DNA from: Ahrensia sp. | Lineage (GTDB): Bacteria; Pseudomonadota; Alphaproteobacteria; Rhizobiales; Rhizobiaceae | Assembly (NCBI GenBank): GCA_002706335.1 | Contig: PAKZ01000044.1 | Location: 1-64,000 of the forward strand | Length of the DNA stretch: 64,000 bases | Direction of reading: 5' to 3' | Shown: piece by piece, positions 54,835-63,656 of the stretch | How positions within the stretch are numbered: position 1 is the stretch's first letter | Layout of the letters: each line of letters starts with the position of its first letter | The notes under the pieces: generated by a model | Databases searched by the model: none | Told to the model about the DNA's origin: nothing | Seen by the model: the letters and a program-made list of their open reading frames with translations, nothing else | Translations under genes and position numbers: made by a program

Positions 54835-55818
54835 TCAGGGCCTCTTCGCCAGCCCCTTTTTCTTCGCCTCCGGCACGGGCGTGACGGCTTCGCCCTTCTC
54901 GAACCAGGATACGAGATTGTCCGCGACGAGGTCTCCCATGGCGGCCCGGGTATGAGCCGAGCCGGAGCCGATATGCGGTGTCAGGAAGGTGTTTTCCATT
55001 TCCATCAGGTCGGCCGGGACATACGGCTCGTCCTCGAAGACGTCGAGGCCGGCGGCCGCGATCGTACCGTTTCGAAGCGCTGCGATCAGCGCTTTTTCGT
55101 CGACCACCGAACCGCGGGCGACATTGACCAGCACGCCGTCGGGGCCGAGCGCTTCCAGCACCCCGGCATTGACCGCGTGGCGCGTTTCCGGCGTGCCGGG
55201 GACGATGCAGATCAGCGTATCGACGGCCTCGGTCAGGCCGGTGAGGGTCGGGTGGTATTCATAGGGCACATCCTCGACGCGGCGGCGCGCATGATAATGA
55301 ACCGGCAGGCCGAAGCCCTCGATGCGCCGGGCGATCGCCTTACCGATGCGGCCTAGGCCGAACAGACCGACGGTCCTGCCCCGCAGGGTGAGTGGCGAGG
55401 GCGTGAAATTGCCGACTGTCTCCCATTTGCCGTCGCGCACCCACTGGCCCGCCTGGTCGAACCGGCGCAACGTGTTGAGCAGAACGCCGATGGCCGTGTC
55501 CGCGACTTCCTCGTTGAGGACATCCGGCGTATGGGTGACGCAGATGCCCTTTCCGATCGCGTGCAGCGATGGCACCGGGTGATAGCCGACGCCGAAATTG
55601 GAAATGATTTCCAGCGACGGAAGGGCTTCGATAACGGGCACCCAGTCCGGATTGAGAAGCGCCGCCATGCCGGTGATGGTCTCGCGCTTGTCGGCGGGGA
55701 TTAGGGCCGGGTCAGGCCGGTCGATCAGAACGGCGTCGAAGGCGTCGAGGATGCGCTCGGCGGCGCGGTCGTAAAACCGCGCCGGCATCAGAACGCTGAC
55801 GGATTTCAGGTCTTTCAT
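54835..55818 (-). CDS. D-2-hydroxyacid dehydrogenase family protein
   Basis: A 327-aa NAD(P)-dependent dehydrogenase. The dinucleotide-binding GLFGLGRIGKAIARRIEGFG lies near residue 150-170; catalytic Arg, Glu and His are in VNVARGSVVDEKAL, DVFEDEPYVP and NTFLTPHIGSGSAHTR. Features match glyoxylate/hydroxypyruvate reductase-like enzymes (GRHPR group). The 178-nt gap upstream separates it from the heme-sensor gene. It is downstream of the LacI regulator (1 nt between stop and start). Confidence 0.9.
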   Translation of the reverse strand: MKDLKSVSVLMPARFYDRAAERILDAFDAVLIDRPDPALIPADKRETITGMAALLNPDWVPVIEALPSLEIISNFGVGYHPVPSLHAIGKGICVTHTPDVLNEEVADTAIGVLLNTLRRFDQAGQWVRDGKWETVGNFTPSPLTLRGRTVGLFGLGRIGKAIARRIEGFGLPVHYHARRRVEDVPYEYHPTLTGLTEAVDTLICIVPGTPETRHAVNAGVLEALGPDGVLVNVARGSVVDEKALIAALRNGTIAAAGLDVFEDEPYVPADLMEMENTFLTPHIGSGSAHTRAAMGDLVADNLVSWFEKGEAVTPVPEAKKKGLAKRP

Positions 55819-55819
55819 G

Positions 55820-56845
55820 TCAGGCCCGTTCCTTCACCGGAGAAGTCGATTGGCGAATGTGCAGCTCGGGGCGGATCAGCTCGAGCGCGCCCGCATTGTC
55901 CTTGACCGCGTCGATGCGGTCGAGCAGGGCGCGGGCGGCACGGCGGCCGACTTCGGGCTGGCCGTTCCAGACGGTGGTCAGCGCCGGGGTGGCGATGGCG
56001 GCCTCCTCCAGATCATCATAGCCGGTGACCGAGATGTCGACGCCCGGCACGAGGCCGGCGCGCGCGATGCCGTTCATCAGGCCGATGGCGACGAGATCGT
56101 TCCAGCATACGGCGGCGGTCGGCTTGTCGGGCAAGGCGAGGAACTCGCCGGTGGCCTCGAACCCGGCCTGCTTGGTACGGGGGCCCGGAATGCGCCATTC
56201 CGGCTTGGCCGCCAGTTCCGCCTTCTGCATGGCGGCGAGATAGCCCTGATAGCGATCGCGGCCGGTCGAGGTTTCGTCCGTGCCGCCGATGAACGCGATG
56301 CGCTTGTGGCCGAGCGAGATCAGATGCTTGGTGGCGAGCCCGGTGCCGAAGGCGTCGTCGCCGCGAAAGACAGGAAGGCTGGCGCGCGGGATCGAGCGGG
56401 CGATCAGCACGACCGGCAGGCCGTTGCGGAGGATCAGGTCAACATCGTCGAGCGGCGTGCCGATGGCTGGCGACATGATGACGCCGTCGGCGCCGAGCTG
56501 CATCAGCGTGTCCAGGAAATCGCGCTGCTTTTCGACATTGTCATAGTGGTTGGAAAGAAGGAAAGTGTGGCGCGAGCGGTCGAGCTCTGTCTCGATCGAT
56601 TTCAGGATTTCGCCGTAGAAGGGGTTCATGATGTCGTGGACTACGACGCCGATGATGCCGGACTTCGAGGTGCGCAGGCTGGCGGCGCGTCGATTGTAGA
56701 TATAGCCCATCTGGCGCGCATGGGCCTTGATCTTCTCTTTCGTTGCCTCGGCGACCAGCGGGCTGTCGCGCAGCGCAAGCGACACGGTCGCGGTCGAAAC
56801 ACCAAGGGCTTCGCCGATGGTGGACAATTTGATTTTTTGCGCCAC
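55820..56845 (-). CDS. LacI-family transcriptional regulator
   Basis: A 341-aa protein with an N-terminal helix-turn-helix (KLSTIGEALGVSTATVSLALRDSPLVAEATKEKI, residues 5-38) and a periplasmic-binding-like effector domain. It ends before the dehydrogenase gene, which starts 1 nt later, suggesting it controls that gene or a carbohydrate acid pathway. GTG 56845 is used because the HTH starts right after it; the longer ORF has no family match. An imperfect operator-like repeat is upstream. Confidence 0.9.
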   Translation of the reverse strand: MAQKIKLSTIGEALGVSTATVSLALRDSPLVAEATKEKIKAHARQMGYIYNRRAASLRTSKSGIIGVVVHDIMNPFYGEILKSIETELDRSRHTFLLSNHYDNVEKQRDFLDTLMQLGADGVIMSPAIGTPLDDVDLILRNGLPVVLIARSIPRASLPVFRGDDAFGTGLATKHLISLGHKRIAFIGGTDETSTGRDRYQGYLAAMQKAELAAKPEWRIPGPRTKQAGFEATGEFLALPDKPTAAVCWNDLVAIGLMNGIARAGLVPGVDISVTGYDDLEEAAIATPALTTVWNGQPEVGRRAARALLDRIDAVKDNAGALELIRPELHIRQSTSPVKERA

Positions 56846-56856
56846 GAAATCCCCCG

Positions 56857-56886
56857 TCTTTAAACTTTTTAAAATAGTTAAAGCCA
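56857..56886 (-). promoter_or_regulatory. Candidate LacI-type operator upstream of the lacI-like gene
   Basis: Minus-strand CTTTAACT and AGTTTAAAG flank an AT-rich centre just upstream of the GTG start. The half-sites are imperfectly symmetric (one extra T). Autoregulation by the adjacent LacI-family protein is inferred. Confidence 0.4.
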
Positions 56887-56947
56887 CTGCGCAAGGCAAC
56901 TGCAAAGGGTCGCGGGCACAGACTTGCCGTCGGGACGGGGCCGGGCG

Positions 56948-57472
56948 TCAGGAGGCTTCGGGCGAGGGGTCGGCCTTTTTCTTCTTTTTCTTGGCTGAGG
57001 GCTTCTTCTTTTTTTCGGTCACCGGTTCGCCGAGATTGGATTCGATCTTCGCGAGGATCCTTGCGAGTTGCTTGCGTTCTTTCTTCTTCACACCGTCCAG
57101 CGCACGCATTTCCGCGTCGCGAATGGCGCGCTGCATCTGCTCGAGGACGGCGCGGCCTTCCTCGGTGAGCCAGACATGGATCTGGCGAGCATCCGTTTCG
57201 GAGGGGCGGCGTTCGACGAAGCCCTGTTCGGCGAGGCGGGTGACGGGCTTGGTGACGGTGGGCGGCTTGACGCCAAGCGCCGAAGCGAGCTGACCGAGCG
57301 TCTGGCCGTCCTTTGCCGCCAAGAGTTCCATGACACTTTCCTGGCCGGCATAGAGACCGGTGGTCTGCAGGAGCCTGGCCATGTGGGTGCGGCCGACGCG
57401 GGCCGCGTTCTGCAGGCTGGCAAGGAGTTTCGTGACCTCCTCGGCTTCCTTTTCGATGTAATAGCGATTCAT
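56948..57472 (-). CDS. MarR-family regulator with polylysine tail
   Basis: A 174-aa winged-helix protein. The DNA-binding core is TLGQLASALGVKPPTVTKPVTRLAEQGFVERRPSETDARQIHVWLTEEG (about 58-107). Residues 154-166 form a lysine-rich run (KKKKPSAKKKKKK), followed by a short acidic end. Such a tail could bind DNA non-specifically or alter stability. No ligand is predictable; neighbouring genes are a LacI regulator and a membrane protein. Confidence 0.88.
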   Translation of the reverse strand: MNRYYIEKEAEEVTKLLASLQNAARVGRTHMARLLQTTGLYAGQESVMELLAAKDGQTLGQLASALGVKPPTVTKPVTRLAEQGFVERRPSETDARQIHVWLTEEGRAVLEQMQRAIRDAEMRALDGVKKKERKQLARILAKIESNLGEPVTEKKKKPSAKKKKKKADPSPEAS

Positions 57473-57538
57473 GACGAACCATTAAGCCGACGAAAGAAAC
57501 CGGGTCAAGCAAACCGCTGATTTTCCGGCGATCCGGCC

Positions 57539-58189
57539 CTAGAGAGGCGGGAAAAATTGCTGCCCGAATAGATAGAAGGCCAGCGGCACCGGCGAGACGG
57601 CCAGCGCGACGGCGACGAGGAAGCCCGCCGCCGAAAACAGCCGCGACGATCCGGCGAGGAGCGCGATGCCGCCGCCGCCTCCGATGACCGAATTGCCGGG
57701 AATATTAAGCGCCAGGGCGAGGGCGATATGACGGTGACGCAGAAGAAACGGGATAGCCCGGTTGGGCGCCTTTTCCATCAGCCGCGCCAGCCTTTCCTCG
57801 CGATCCATCGCGTCGATACCGTCGATGAAGAGGGCGACGCGCTCGAGACGCAGGAAGCGTGCGAACCGGGCGGTGGCGGAAAGGGGAACCAGGCGGCCCG
57901 CGAGAAAGGCGATCGACAGACCGATCACCGTGCAAAGATAGACCAGCAGCGCGATCGAGGTGCCGTGGATGGCCATCAGCATCATACCCATTTCGACACC
58001 GGGCACGAAGGGAATGGCAAGCAGGATGCAATAGGCGATGGCAAGCGCCACTGTGCCCCAGCGGGCGATCACCCCGCTATCCTTCAGTCCCGCGCCGAAC
58101 AGGTCCGCGAAGTAATTGCCGGCGAGGTTCGCGGCGACGAGCAGTAAAATCAGAAGGACGATCCGCCGGGCGGTCTTCCAGGTGAGCAT
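57539..58189 (-). CDS. Membrane protein, possibly VTT/DedA-like
   Basis: A 216-aa protein with about five membrane segments. IPFVPGVEMGMMLMAIHG and NIPGNSVIGGGGGIALLAG recall the paired Pro-Gly re-entrant segments of DedA/TVP38 (VTT-domain) proteins, which handle lipids at the membrane. The match is partial. It overlaps no neighbour and is 66 nt after the MarR gene end. Confidence 0.55.
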   Translation of the reverse strand: MLTWKTARRIVLLILLLVAANLAGNYFADLFGAGLKDSGVIARWGTVALAIAYCILLAIPFVPGVEMGMMLMAIHGTSIALLVYLCTVIGLSIAFLAGRLVPLSATARFARFLRLERVALFIDGIDAMDREERLARLMEKAPNRAIPFLLRHRHIALALALNIPGNSVIGGGGGIALLAGSSRLFSAAGFLVAVALAVSPVPLAFYLFGQQFFPPL

Positions 58190-58276
58190 GGGCAGGCTTC
58201 CGGTTTGTCGCCGGACGCGCCGGCAGACTGGACGCCGTCATAGCACGGCCGGCGGGAATGTGCGCGGCAAGGCACA

Positions 58277-58338
58277 GGTTCCGCAGTTGCCGATTCTGCC
58301 CTTGTCGGGTTTGTACTTGCCGGTTCTGCACTTGGCAG
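58277..58338 (+). repeat. About four imperfect tandem 15-bp repeats
   Basis: Units of 15 bp with consensus CACTTGCCGGTTCTG at 58284-58298, 58299-58313, 58314-58328 and a partial one from 58329, plus a degenerate unit before. They lie in the 199-nt gap between the divergent membrane-protein and deaminase genes. No ORF here is credible. Confidence 0.7.
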
Positions 58339-58388
58339 ACACGCTCGCGATCTTCTAGGAATGAAGCTTCCGGTTCTCAGGTACCTTC

Positions 58389-59738
58389 ATGACACCTTCA
58401 AAGCCACTCTGGATCAAGTCGCCCCTGGCCATTCTCGCCGACGGGGACGCGTCGGGAGGGATTGTCGTGTCAGGCGGGAAAGTCGTCGAGCTGGTGCCGG
58501 CAGGCGGGTCGCCAACGCTCGAATGCACGGCGTTCGACGCGTCCCGCCATGTGGTTCTGCCGGGGCTGATCAACACGCATCACCATTTCTACCAGACGCT
58601 GACGCGGGCGCATCCGGCCGCGATCAACAAGGAATTGTTCGACTGGCTGACGGCGCTCTACCCGATCTGGGCGAAGCTCGGGCCGGACGGGCTACGGCTG
58701 GCGACGCGGCTGGCGCTGGTCGAACTTATGCTGTCCGGCGTCACGTGTTCTTCGGACCATCATTATGTCTTTCCCGGCGGGCTGGAGGACGCGCTCGACA
58801 TACAGGCGGAGGAGGCGAGCGCACTCGGCATCCGCATGGTGCTCAATCGCGGCTCGATGAACCTGTCGAAGAAGGATGGCGGGCTGCCGCCGGATTCGGT
58901 CGTGCAGGACCACGACACGATCCTCGCCGATTGCGAGCGGGTGATCGGCAAGTATCACGACGCTGGCGAAGGGGCGATGCTGCAGGTAGCGCTGGCGCCG
59001 TGCTCGCCCTTTTCGGTGACGCGGGAACTTATGCGCGACACGGCGACGCTTGCCTCCAAATGCGGCTGCGCGCTGCATACGCATCTGGGCGAGACGCATG
59101 ACGAGGACGAATTCTGCGTCTCGATGTTCGGCTGCCGGCCGGTCGATTATCTGGAGGATTGCGGCTGGCTCGGTGACAAGACATGGCTTGCGCATGGCAT
59201 CCATTTCGGTGACGACGAGATCGGCCGGCTGGGCGGAGCGGGCGGCGGCGTCTCGCATTGCCCGACGTCGAATGCCGTGCTCGCTTCCGGTTTCTGCCGG
59301 ACGCGTGATCTCGAAGCTGCCGGCGTCAAGGTGGGGCTCGGCGTCGACGGGTCGGCCTCGAACGACTCGTCCAACCTGATGGAAGGCGCGCGCCATGCGC
59401 TGATGCTGAACCGGCTGCGCTACGATGCGACCGTGACGCATTTCGACGTGCTGCGCTGGGCGACCGCCGGTTCGGCGGCCTGTCTCGGGCGCAGCGACAT
59501 CGGCACGATCGCGGAGGGCAAGCAGGCGGATCTCGCGCTGTTCACGCTGGACGAATTGCGCTTCTCGGGCGCGCACGATCCGCTGGCGGCTCTGATTCTG
59601 TGCGGTGCGCATCGCGCCGACCGGGTGATGATCGCGGGCAAATGGACCGTCGAGGATGGCATGCCGGTGGGGATCGACATCGGGAAATTGCGGCATGAGC
59701 ATGGTGCGGTGGCGAAGCTGTTTGCGGAGGCGACATGA
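58389..59738 (+). CDS. 8-oxoguanine deaminase (amidohydrolase)
   Basis: A 449-aa amidohydrolase of the guanine-type deaminase group. Zinc/iron ligands are in LPGLINTHHHFYQTL (H-x-H), HTHLGETHDED, LAHGIHF and VGLGVDGSASND. The HLGET and CPTSNA segments agree with 8-oxoguanine deaminase/hydroxyatrazine hydrolase-like proteins. It likely hydrolyses 8-oxoguanine to urate and ammonia in purine salvage. It overlaps the creatininase-family gene by ATGA. Confidence 0.85.
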   Translation: MTPSKPLWIKSPLAILADGDASGGIVVSGGKVVELVPAGGSPTLECTAFDASRHVVLPGLINTHHHFYQTLTRAHPAAINKELFDWLTALYPIWAKLGPDGLRLATRLALVELMLSGVTCSSDHHYVFPGGLEDALDIQAEEASALGIRMVLNRGSMNLSKKDGGLPPDSVVQDHDTILADCERVIGKYHDAGEGAMLQVALAPCSPFSVTRELMRDTATLASKCGCALHTHLGETHDEDEFCVSMFGCRPVDYLEDCGWLGDKTWLAHGIHFGDDEIGRLGGAGGGVSHCPTSNAVLASGFCRTRDLEAAGVKVGLGVDGSASNDSSNLMEGARHALMLNRLRYDATVTHFDVLRWATAGSAACLGRSDIGTIAEGKQADLALFTLDELRFSGAHDPLAALILCGAHRADRVMIAGKWTVEDGMPVGIDIGKLRHEHGAVAKLFAEAT

Positions 59739-60544
59739 CGGCCGACGGAGGGGCGAAGCCGAAACGTCTGCGGCGGCGCGTCGAGACGCTGGCGGAGAGC
59801 GCGCCGGCCGATGCGGCGAAGTGGATCGCGGGGCTGCCGCTGGGCGCGACCGAGCAGCACGGGCCGCATCTGCCCTTCGAGACCGACAGCCTGATCGCGG
59901 AAGCGGTTGTGGAGCGTCTGATCGAGCGGCTGCCGGATGCAGCGCCGGTTGTGTTCCTTCCGGTCGAAGACGTTGGCTACTCGCCCGAGCACATGCATGT
60001 GGCGGGCACGAAGTCGCTGGAATGGGACCAGGCCGTGCGGCGCTGGATCCGGGTCGGCGAGCAGGCGCATCGTTCGGGCATCCGCAAGCTGGTGATGCTG
60101 AACGCCCATGGAGGCAATTCGCCCTTGATGACAATCGTGGCGACGGAATTGCGCACCCGCTTCAACATGCTGGCGGTGGCGACGAGCTGGACGCGGTTCG
60201 GCCTGCCGGACGGCGTGATGAGCGCGGAGGAAAAGCACCTCGACATCCATGGCGGGCTGATCGAGACCTCGGTGATGCTGGCGATCCACCCCGAAATGGT
60301 GGCGATGGACAGGGCGGCGGCGTTTCCGTCGCGCCAGGACGACTTCATCCGCGATTATTCTCATCTGCGCGCCTATGGTCCGCATGCCTTCGGCTGGACG
60401 ATGGAGGACCTCTCGGCGATCGGCGCGGTGGGTAACGCGGCCGGCGCGTCGGCGGAGATCGGCGAGGCGATTCTCGATCACGCGGTCGGCGGCCTGCTGG
60501 ATCTGCTGAAGGATGTGGAGAAGCATCCGGGCTTCGCCGGCTGA
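59735..60544 (+). CDS. Creatininase-family amidohydrolase
   Basis: A 269-aa protein. The metal/active-site block is LPLGATEQHGPHLPFETDS (Glu, His and Asp ligands), followed by MLNAHGGNSPLM and EEKHLDIHGGLIETS, all typical of creatininase-fold amide hydrolases. Many are not creatininases; members in catabolic operons open cyclic amides. It is translationally coupled to the 8-oxoguanine deaminase gene (ATGA), so a purine-derived or related cyclic amide is a reasonable substrate. Confidence 0.85.
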   Translation: MTADGGAKPKRLRRRVETLAESAPADAAKWIAGLPLGATEQHGPHLPFETDSLIAEAVVERLIERLPDAAPVVFLPVEDVGYSPEHMHVAGTKSLEWDQAVRRWIRVGEQAHRSGIRKLVMLNAHGGNSPLMTIVATELRTRFNMLAVATSWTRFGLPDGVMSAEEKHLDIHGGLIETSVMLAIHPEMVAMDRAAAFPSRQDDFIRDYSHLRAYGPHAFGWTMEDLSAIGAVGNAAGASAEIGEAILDHAVGGLLDLLKDVEKHPGFAG

Positions 60545-60666
60545 ACGTTTTGCGAGGAAAATTCCCACAGAGTGAGAATATCTTGCGGTCCTGTTGACGC
60601 TTGCCGATCCGCGGTTATCATCCGCTCGTCGGGGCCGCGCGCCCTGATTTTTTTCGGGAGGAACAG

Positions 60667-60975
60667 ATGGCAGTATCGGTGCAGGTGATCTATCCGATCA
60701 CGGAGGGGACCACCTTCGATTACGATTATTACGCCGACAAGCACATGAAGCTCGTCGACCAGACAATGGGACCGCATCTCCAGTCGATGGTGGTGACGAA
60801 GGGTCTGGCGGGCGGACCGGACACGCCGCCTGATTTCTTCGCGGTCGCGACCTTTGTCTTTGCCGACGAGGCAGCGATGAACGCGGCCATGGCGAATAGC
60901 GGCGCGCTCGGCGAGGATCTCGCCAACTTCACCAATGTGGCGCCGAAATTTCTCATCGGCGAGGTGATCGCCTGA
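60667..60975 (+). CDS. EthD-domain protein
   Basis: A 102-aa ferredoxin-fold protein of the EthD family (VIYPITEGTTFDYDYYADKHMKLV, with the conserved YxxxHMxL, and the C-terminal FTNVAPKFLIGEV). EthD was found to be needed for ethyl tert-butyl ether degradation, with unknown function. GGGAGG precedes ATG 60667. A terminator hairpin overlaps its stop codon. Confidence 0.85.
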   Translation: MAVSVQVIYPITEGTTFDYDYYADKHMKLVDQTMGPHLQSMVVTKGLAGGPDTPPDFFAVATFVFADEAAMNAAMANSGALGEDLANFTNVAPKFLIGEVIA

Positions 60976-60998
60976 CGCGCAGCCGCGTCAGGCATTTT
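60970..60998 (+). terminator. Terminator hairpin after the EthD gene
   Basis: A perfect 10-bp stem (GCCTGACGCG with CGCGTCAGGC), a CAGC loop and ATTTT. The gene's TGA stop lies inside the 5' arm. Confidence 0.75.
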
Positions 60999-61013
60999 CC
61001 TGTCTGATCCGTT

Positions 61014-61385
61014 TCAGCCGGCCGGGTTCACCGCGACGACGGTGAAGGTGTGCATCTTGCCATCATGGCCGGAGATGGAGACGTATTCGCCCTTGTTGAA
61101 CGAATGTTCGCCGAGGCGGAAGCCGGACTCTTCGTCCTCGTCATCGTCGAAATCATAGTCGAAGACCCACTGGCCCATTTTGTGGCGCTCGAGATAGCCG
61201 AGTTCGGCGCGCTCGCCGTCCCAGAAACGTTCGACCGTGCAGGCTTCGGGCTGCTTCTTCCATTCCGCGCCGTCGATCTTCATGTCGTCTCCCAGCGGCA
61301 GAACGAGGTTGTAGCCACGGTTCTTGTTGCCTTCGGGGAAACCCGGTTCGCGGGCCATTTCAAGGCGGACATTGTAAAGCGGCAT
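61014..61385 (-). CDS. Conserved small protein of unknown function
   Basis: A 123-aa protein, probably cytoplasmic, with an acidic stretch (DYDFDDDEDEE, about residues 74-84). No catalytic motif is recognised. The N-terminus MPLYNVRLEMAREPGFPEGN and the C-terminal GKMHTFTVVAVNPAG give a beta-rich appearance. GGGAG lies 8 nt before ATG 61385; the longer ORF start is rejected. It is convergent with the EthD gene and has no operon partner in the window. Confidence 0.7.
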   Translation of the reverse strand: MPLYNVRLEMAREPGFPEGNKNRGYNLVLPLGDDMKIDGAEWKKQPEACTVERFWDGERAELGYLERHKMGQWVFDYDFDDDEDEESGFRLGEHSFNKGEYVSISGHDGKMHTFTVVAVNPAG

Positions 61386-61533
61386 GGATGATCTCCCGTT
61401 TTGTTTGTTCTGGTGTCGTGCAAAAGCGCTAGCCGCGCCTTGACGCCGATCAAACACGGGGAAGCGCGCGAATTGCCGTGACGCGGCAATCCCTTAGATA
61501 AGCAGCGATGGGACGACCCTCAAGGAGCTTCGA

Positions 61534-62487
61534 ATGACCCATCATGTCGCCATCATCGGCGCGGGACTGGCGGGCGCATCGTCGGCGCGGGCGTTATCGC
61601 GAGCCGGCGCGCGCGCGACGGTGTTCGAGAAGTCCGGCGGCACGGGCGGACGGCTTTCGACCCGGCGCACGGATCACGGATCGTTCGACCATGGCGCGCA
61701 GTACCTTACGGCGCACAGTGTCGGGTTTGGGGAAACGCTCGGCGAACTGACCAGAGCAGGCGCCGCGGGCGAGTGGGCTCCGGCGGGGAAGGATCGGGAG
61801 ACGGCGTGGCATGTGGGTGTGCCGGGGATGAGCGGGCTGGTGAAGCCGCTTCTTCACGGAATCGAGGTTCGGCCGCGCTGCCGGATCCGGGCGATCCGGG
61901 TGGAGCGGGATGGCGTCCGGCTGATCGCCGAGGGCGGCCCGGTGGGCGTGTTCGACCGCGTTATCGTGACCGCGCCGGCGCCGCAGGCGCTCGATCTCGT
62001 TGGCGAACTCGATCCCGGTTTCGGCGCGATTTCGGAGGCTGTCATGGCTCCCTGCTGGGCCGCGATGTTCGCCTATCGGAAGAGGATCGGCGCGTTGCCG
62101 GACATGGTTCGCGGAGACGACGCGTCGCCGCTCGGCTGGATGGCGCGCAACGGCTCCAAGCCCGGCCGGTATGGCGCAGAGACCGTGGTGGTCCATGCGG
62201 GTGCCGCGTGGAGCGCCGATCACCTGGCGGAGGAAGCGGATGCGGTGCGTGGCCTGCTGACGACCGCGATGGCGGAGAGATTCGGCGACGATGCGGGCGA
62301 TCCCGAATTCGGCGTCGCACATCGCTGGCGATATGCGCGTGTCGACCGGCCGGCAGGCCTGCCGTTTTTCAGCGGTTGCGACGGCCTGGTCCTGGCCTGC
62401 GGCGACTGGTGTCTCGGCGGGCGCGCCGAGGCGGCGTTCGACAGCGGGCAGGCCGCAGCGCAGCGTCTCATCGAGGAATTGGCATAG
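61534..62487 (+). CDS. FAD-dependent oxidoreductase, renalase-like
   Basis: A 317-aa flavoprotein. The N-terminal GxGxxG motif is IIGAGLAGASSARALSRAGARATVFEKSGGTGGRLSTRR, followed by FDHGAQYL, the pattern of renalase/amine-oxidase-like proteins. The C-terminal GLVLACGDWCLGGRAEAAFDSG is the second FAD contact. Bacterial renalases oxidise isomeric dihydro-NAD(P)H; other amine oxidase-like roles are possible. AAGGAG lies 6 nt before the ATG. The following CobW gene starts 56 nt later. Confidence 0.85.
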   Translation: MTHHVAIIGAGLAGASSARALSRAGARATVFEKSGGTGGRLSTRRTDHGSFDHGAQYLTAHSVGFGETLGELTRAGAAGEWAPAGKDRETAWHVGVPGMSGLVKPLLHGIEVRPRCRIRAIRVERDGVRLIAEGGPVGVFDRVIVTAPAPQALDLVGELDPGFGAISEAVMAPCWAAMFAYRKRIGALPDMVRGDDASPLGWMARNGSKPGRYGAETVVVHAGAAWSADHLAEEADAVRGLLTTAMAERFGDDAGDPEFGVAHRWRYARVDRPAGLPFFSGCDGLVLACGDWCLGGRAEAAFDSGQAAAQRLIEELA

Positions 62488-62543
62488 GCCGGTTCGATCG
62501 CCTATATGCGCACAAGAAACCCATTGCCCTCGAGAGGCCTCCC

Positions 62544-63614
62544 ATGAGCGAACAATCCATCCCCGTCACCGTGCTGACCGGCTATCTCGGCTCCGGCAAG
62601 ACGACGCTTCTCAACCGCATCCTCACCGAGGATCACGGCAAGCGCTATGCGGTGATCGTCAACGAGTTCGGCGAGATCGGCATCGACAACGATTTGATCG
62701 TCGAGTCCGACGAGGAAATCTACGAGATGAACAATGGCTGCGTGTGCTGCACGGTGCGCGGTGACCTCGTTCGCGTGGTCGAGGGGCTGATGCGCCGGCC
62801 GGGCCGTTTCGACGCCATCGTAGTGGAGACGACCGGGCTAGCCGACCCGGCGCCGGTGGCGCAGACCTTCTTCATGGATGACGATGTGCGCCAGAAGACA
62901 AGGCTCGACGCCGTGGTTGCGCTGGTCGACGCCAAGCATCTGCCGCTCAGGCTGAAGGACTCTAGAGAGGCGGAAGACCAGATCGCCTTTGCCGACGTGG
63001 TGCTGCTGAACAAGACGGATCTTGTTTCCGAAGAGGAACTGCACGACCTCGAACACACCATTCGGGCGATCAATCCGCATGCGCGCATTCACCGGACCGA
63101 GCGGTCGAATGTCGCGCTGAGAGATATCCTCGACCGCGGCGCCTTCGACCTGCAGCGGGCGCTCGCCAACGATCCGCACTTCCTCGATCACGACGATCCG
63201 GACCATGTGTGCGGGCCGGCCTGCGATCATGATCATGAACACGGGCACCATCATCACGGCCATGACCATCACCATCATGGGCATGATCATCATCACGACC
63301 ATGGCGACGGCATTCACGGGACGACGATCCAGTCGGTTTCGCTGCGCGGCGGCGAGGTGGATCCGAAGAAATTCATGCCGTGGATCCAGAAGATCACCCA
63401 GCTCGACGGGCCGAACATCCTGCGGCTGAAGGGCATCATTGCTTTTCCGGACGATCCGCAGCGCTATGTCGTCCAGGGCGTGCACATGATCATCGAGGGT
63501 GACCACGAGCGCGACTGGAAACAGGATGAAAAGCGCGAGAGCCGCATCGTCTTCATCGGCCGCGAACTCGACCGCGAGAAGCTGGAGCGGACCTTCGCGG
63601 CCTGTGCGGCGTAA
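62544..63614 (+). CDS. CobW-family (COG0523) GTPase with histidine-rich loop
   Basis: A 356-aa metallochaperone-type GTPase. P-loop GYLGSGKTT (13-21), the CxCC metal motif G65-C66-V-C68-C69, and NKTDL (near 156) are present. Residues 221-258 form a His-rich insertion (about 20 His) before the CobW C-terminal domain. These proteins deliver Zn or Co to target enzymes; the His loop can bind several metal ions. No Zur box or zinc-starvation operon is adjacent. Confidence 0.9.
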   Translation: MSEQSIPVTVLTGYLGSGKTTLLNRILTEDHGKRYAVIVNEFGEIGIDNDLIVESDEEIYEMNNGCVCCTVRGDLVRVVEGLMRRPGRFDAIVVETTGLADPAPVAQTFFMDDDVRQKTRLDAVVALVDAKHLPLRLKDSREAEDQIAFADVVLLNKTDLVSEEELHDLEHTIRAINPHARIHRTERSNVALRDILDRGAFDLQRALANDPHFLDHDDPDHVCGPACDHDHEHGHHHHGHDHHHHGHDHHHDHGDGIHGTTIQSVSLRGGEVDPKKFMPWIQKITQLDGPNILRLKGIIAFPDDPQRYVVQGVHMIIEGDHERDWKQDEKRESRIVFIGRELDREKLERTFAACAA

Positions 63615-63656
63615 GCGCAGAGCCGGGCGCTACCGTCCCCCTGTTTCGAGATCGCA

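Noticed and set aside
58277-58338. CRISPR-like array
   Set aside because: Units are 15 bp, contiguous and imperfect with no unique spacers, and no cas genes are present.
61773-63614. 613-codon reading of the CobW gene with a long N-terminal extension
   Set aside because: The first 250 codons run through the renalase-like gene in another frame. ATG 62544 directly before the P-loop is the natural start.
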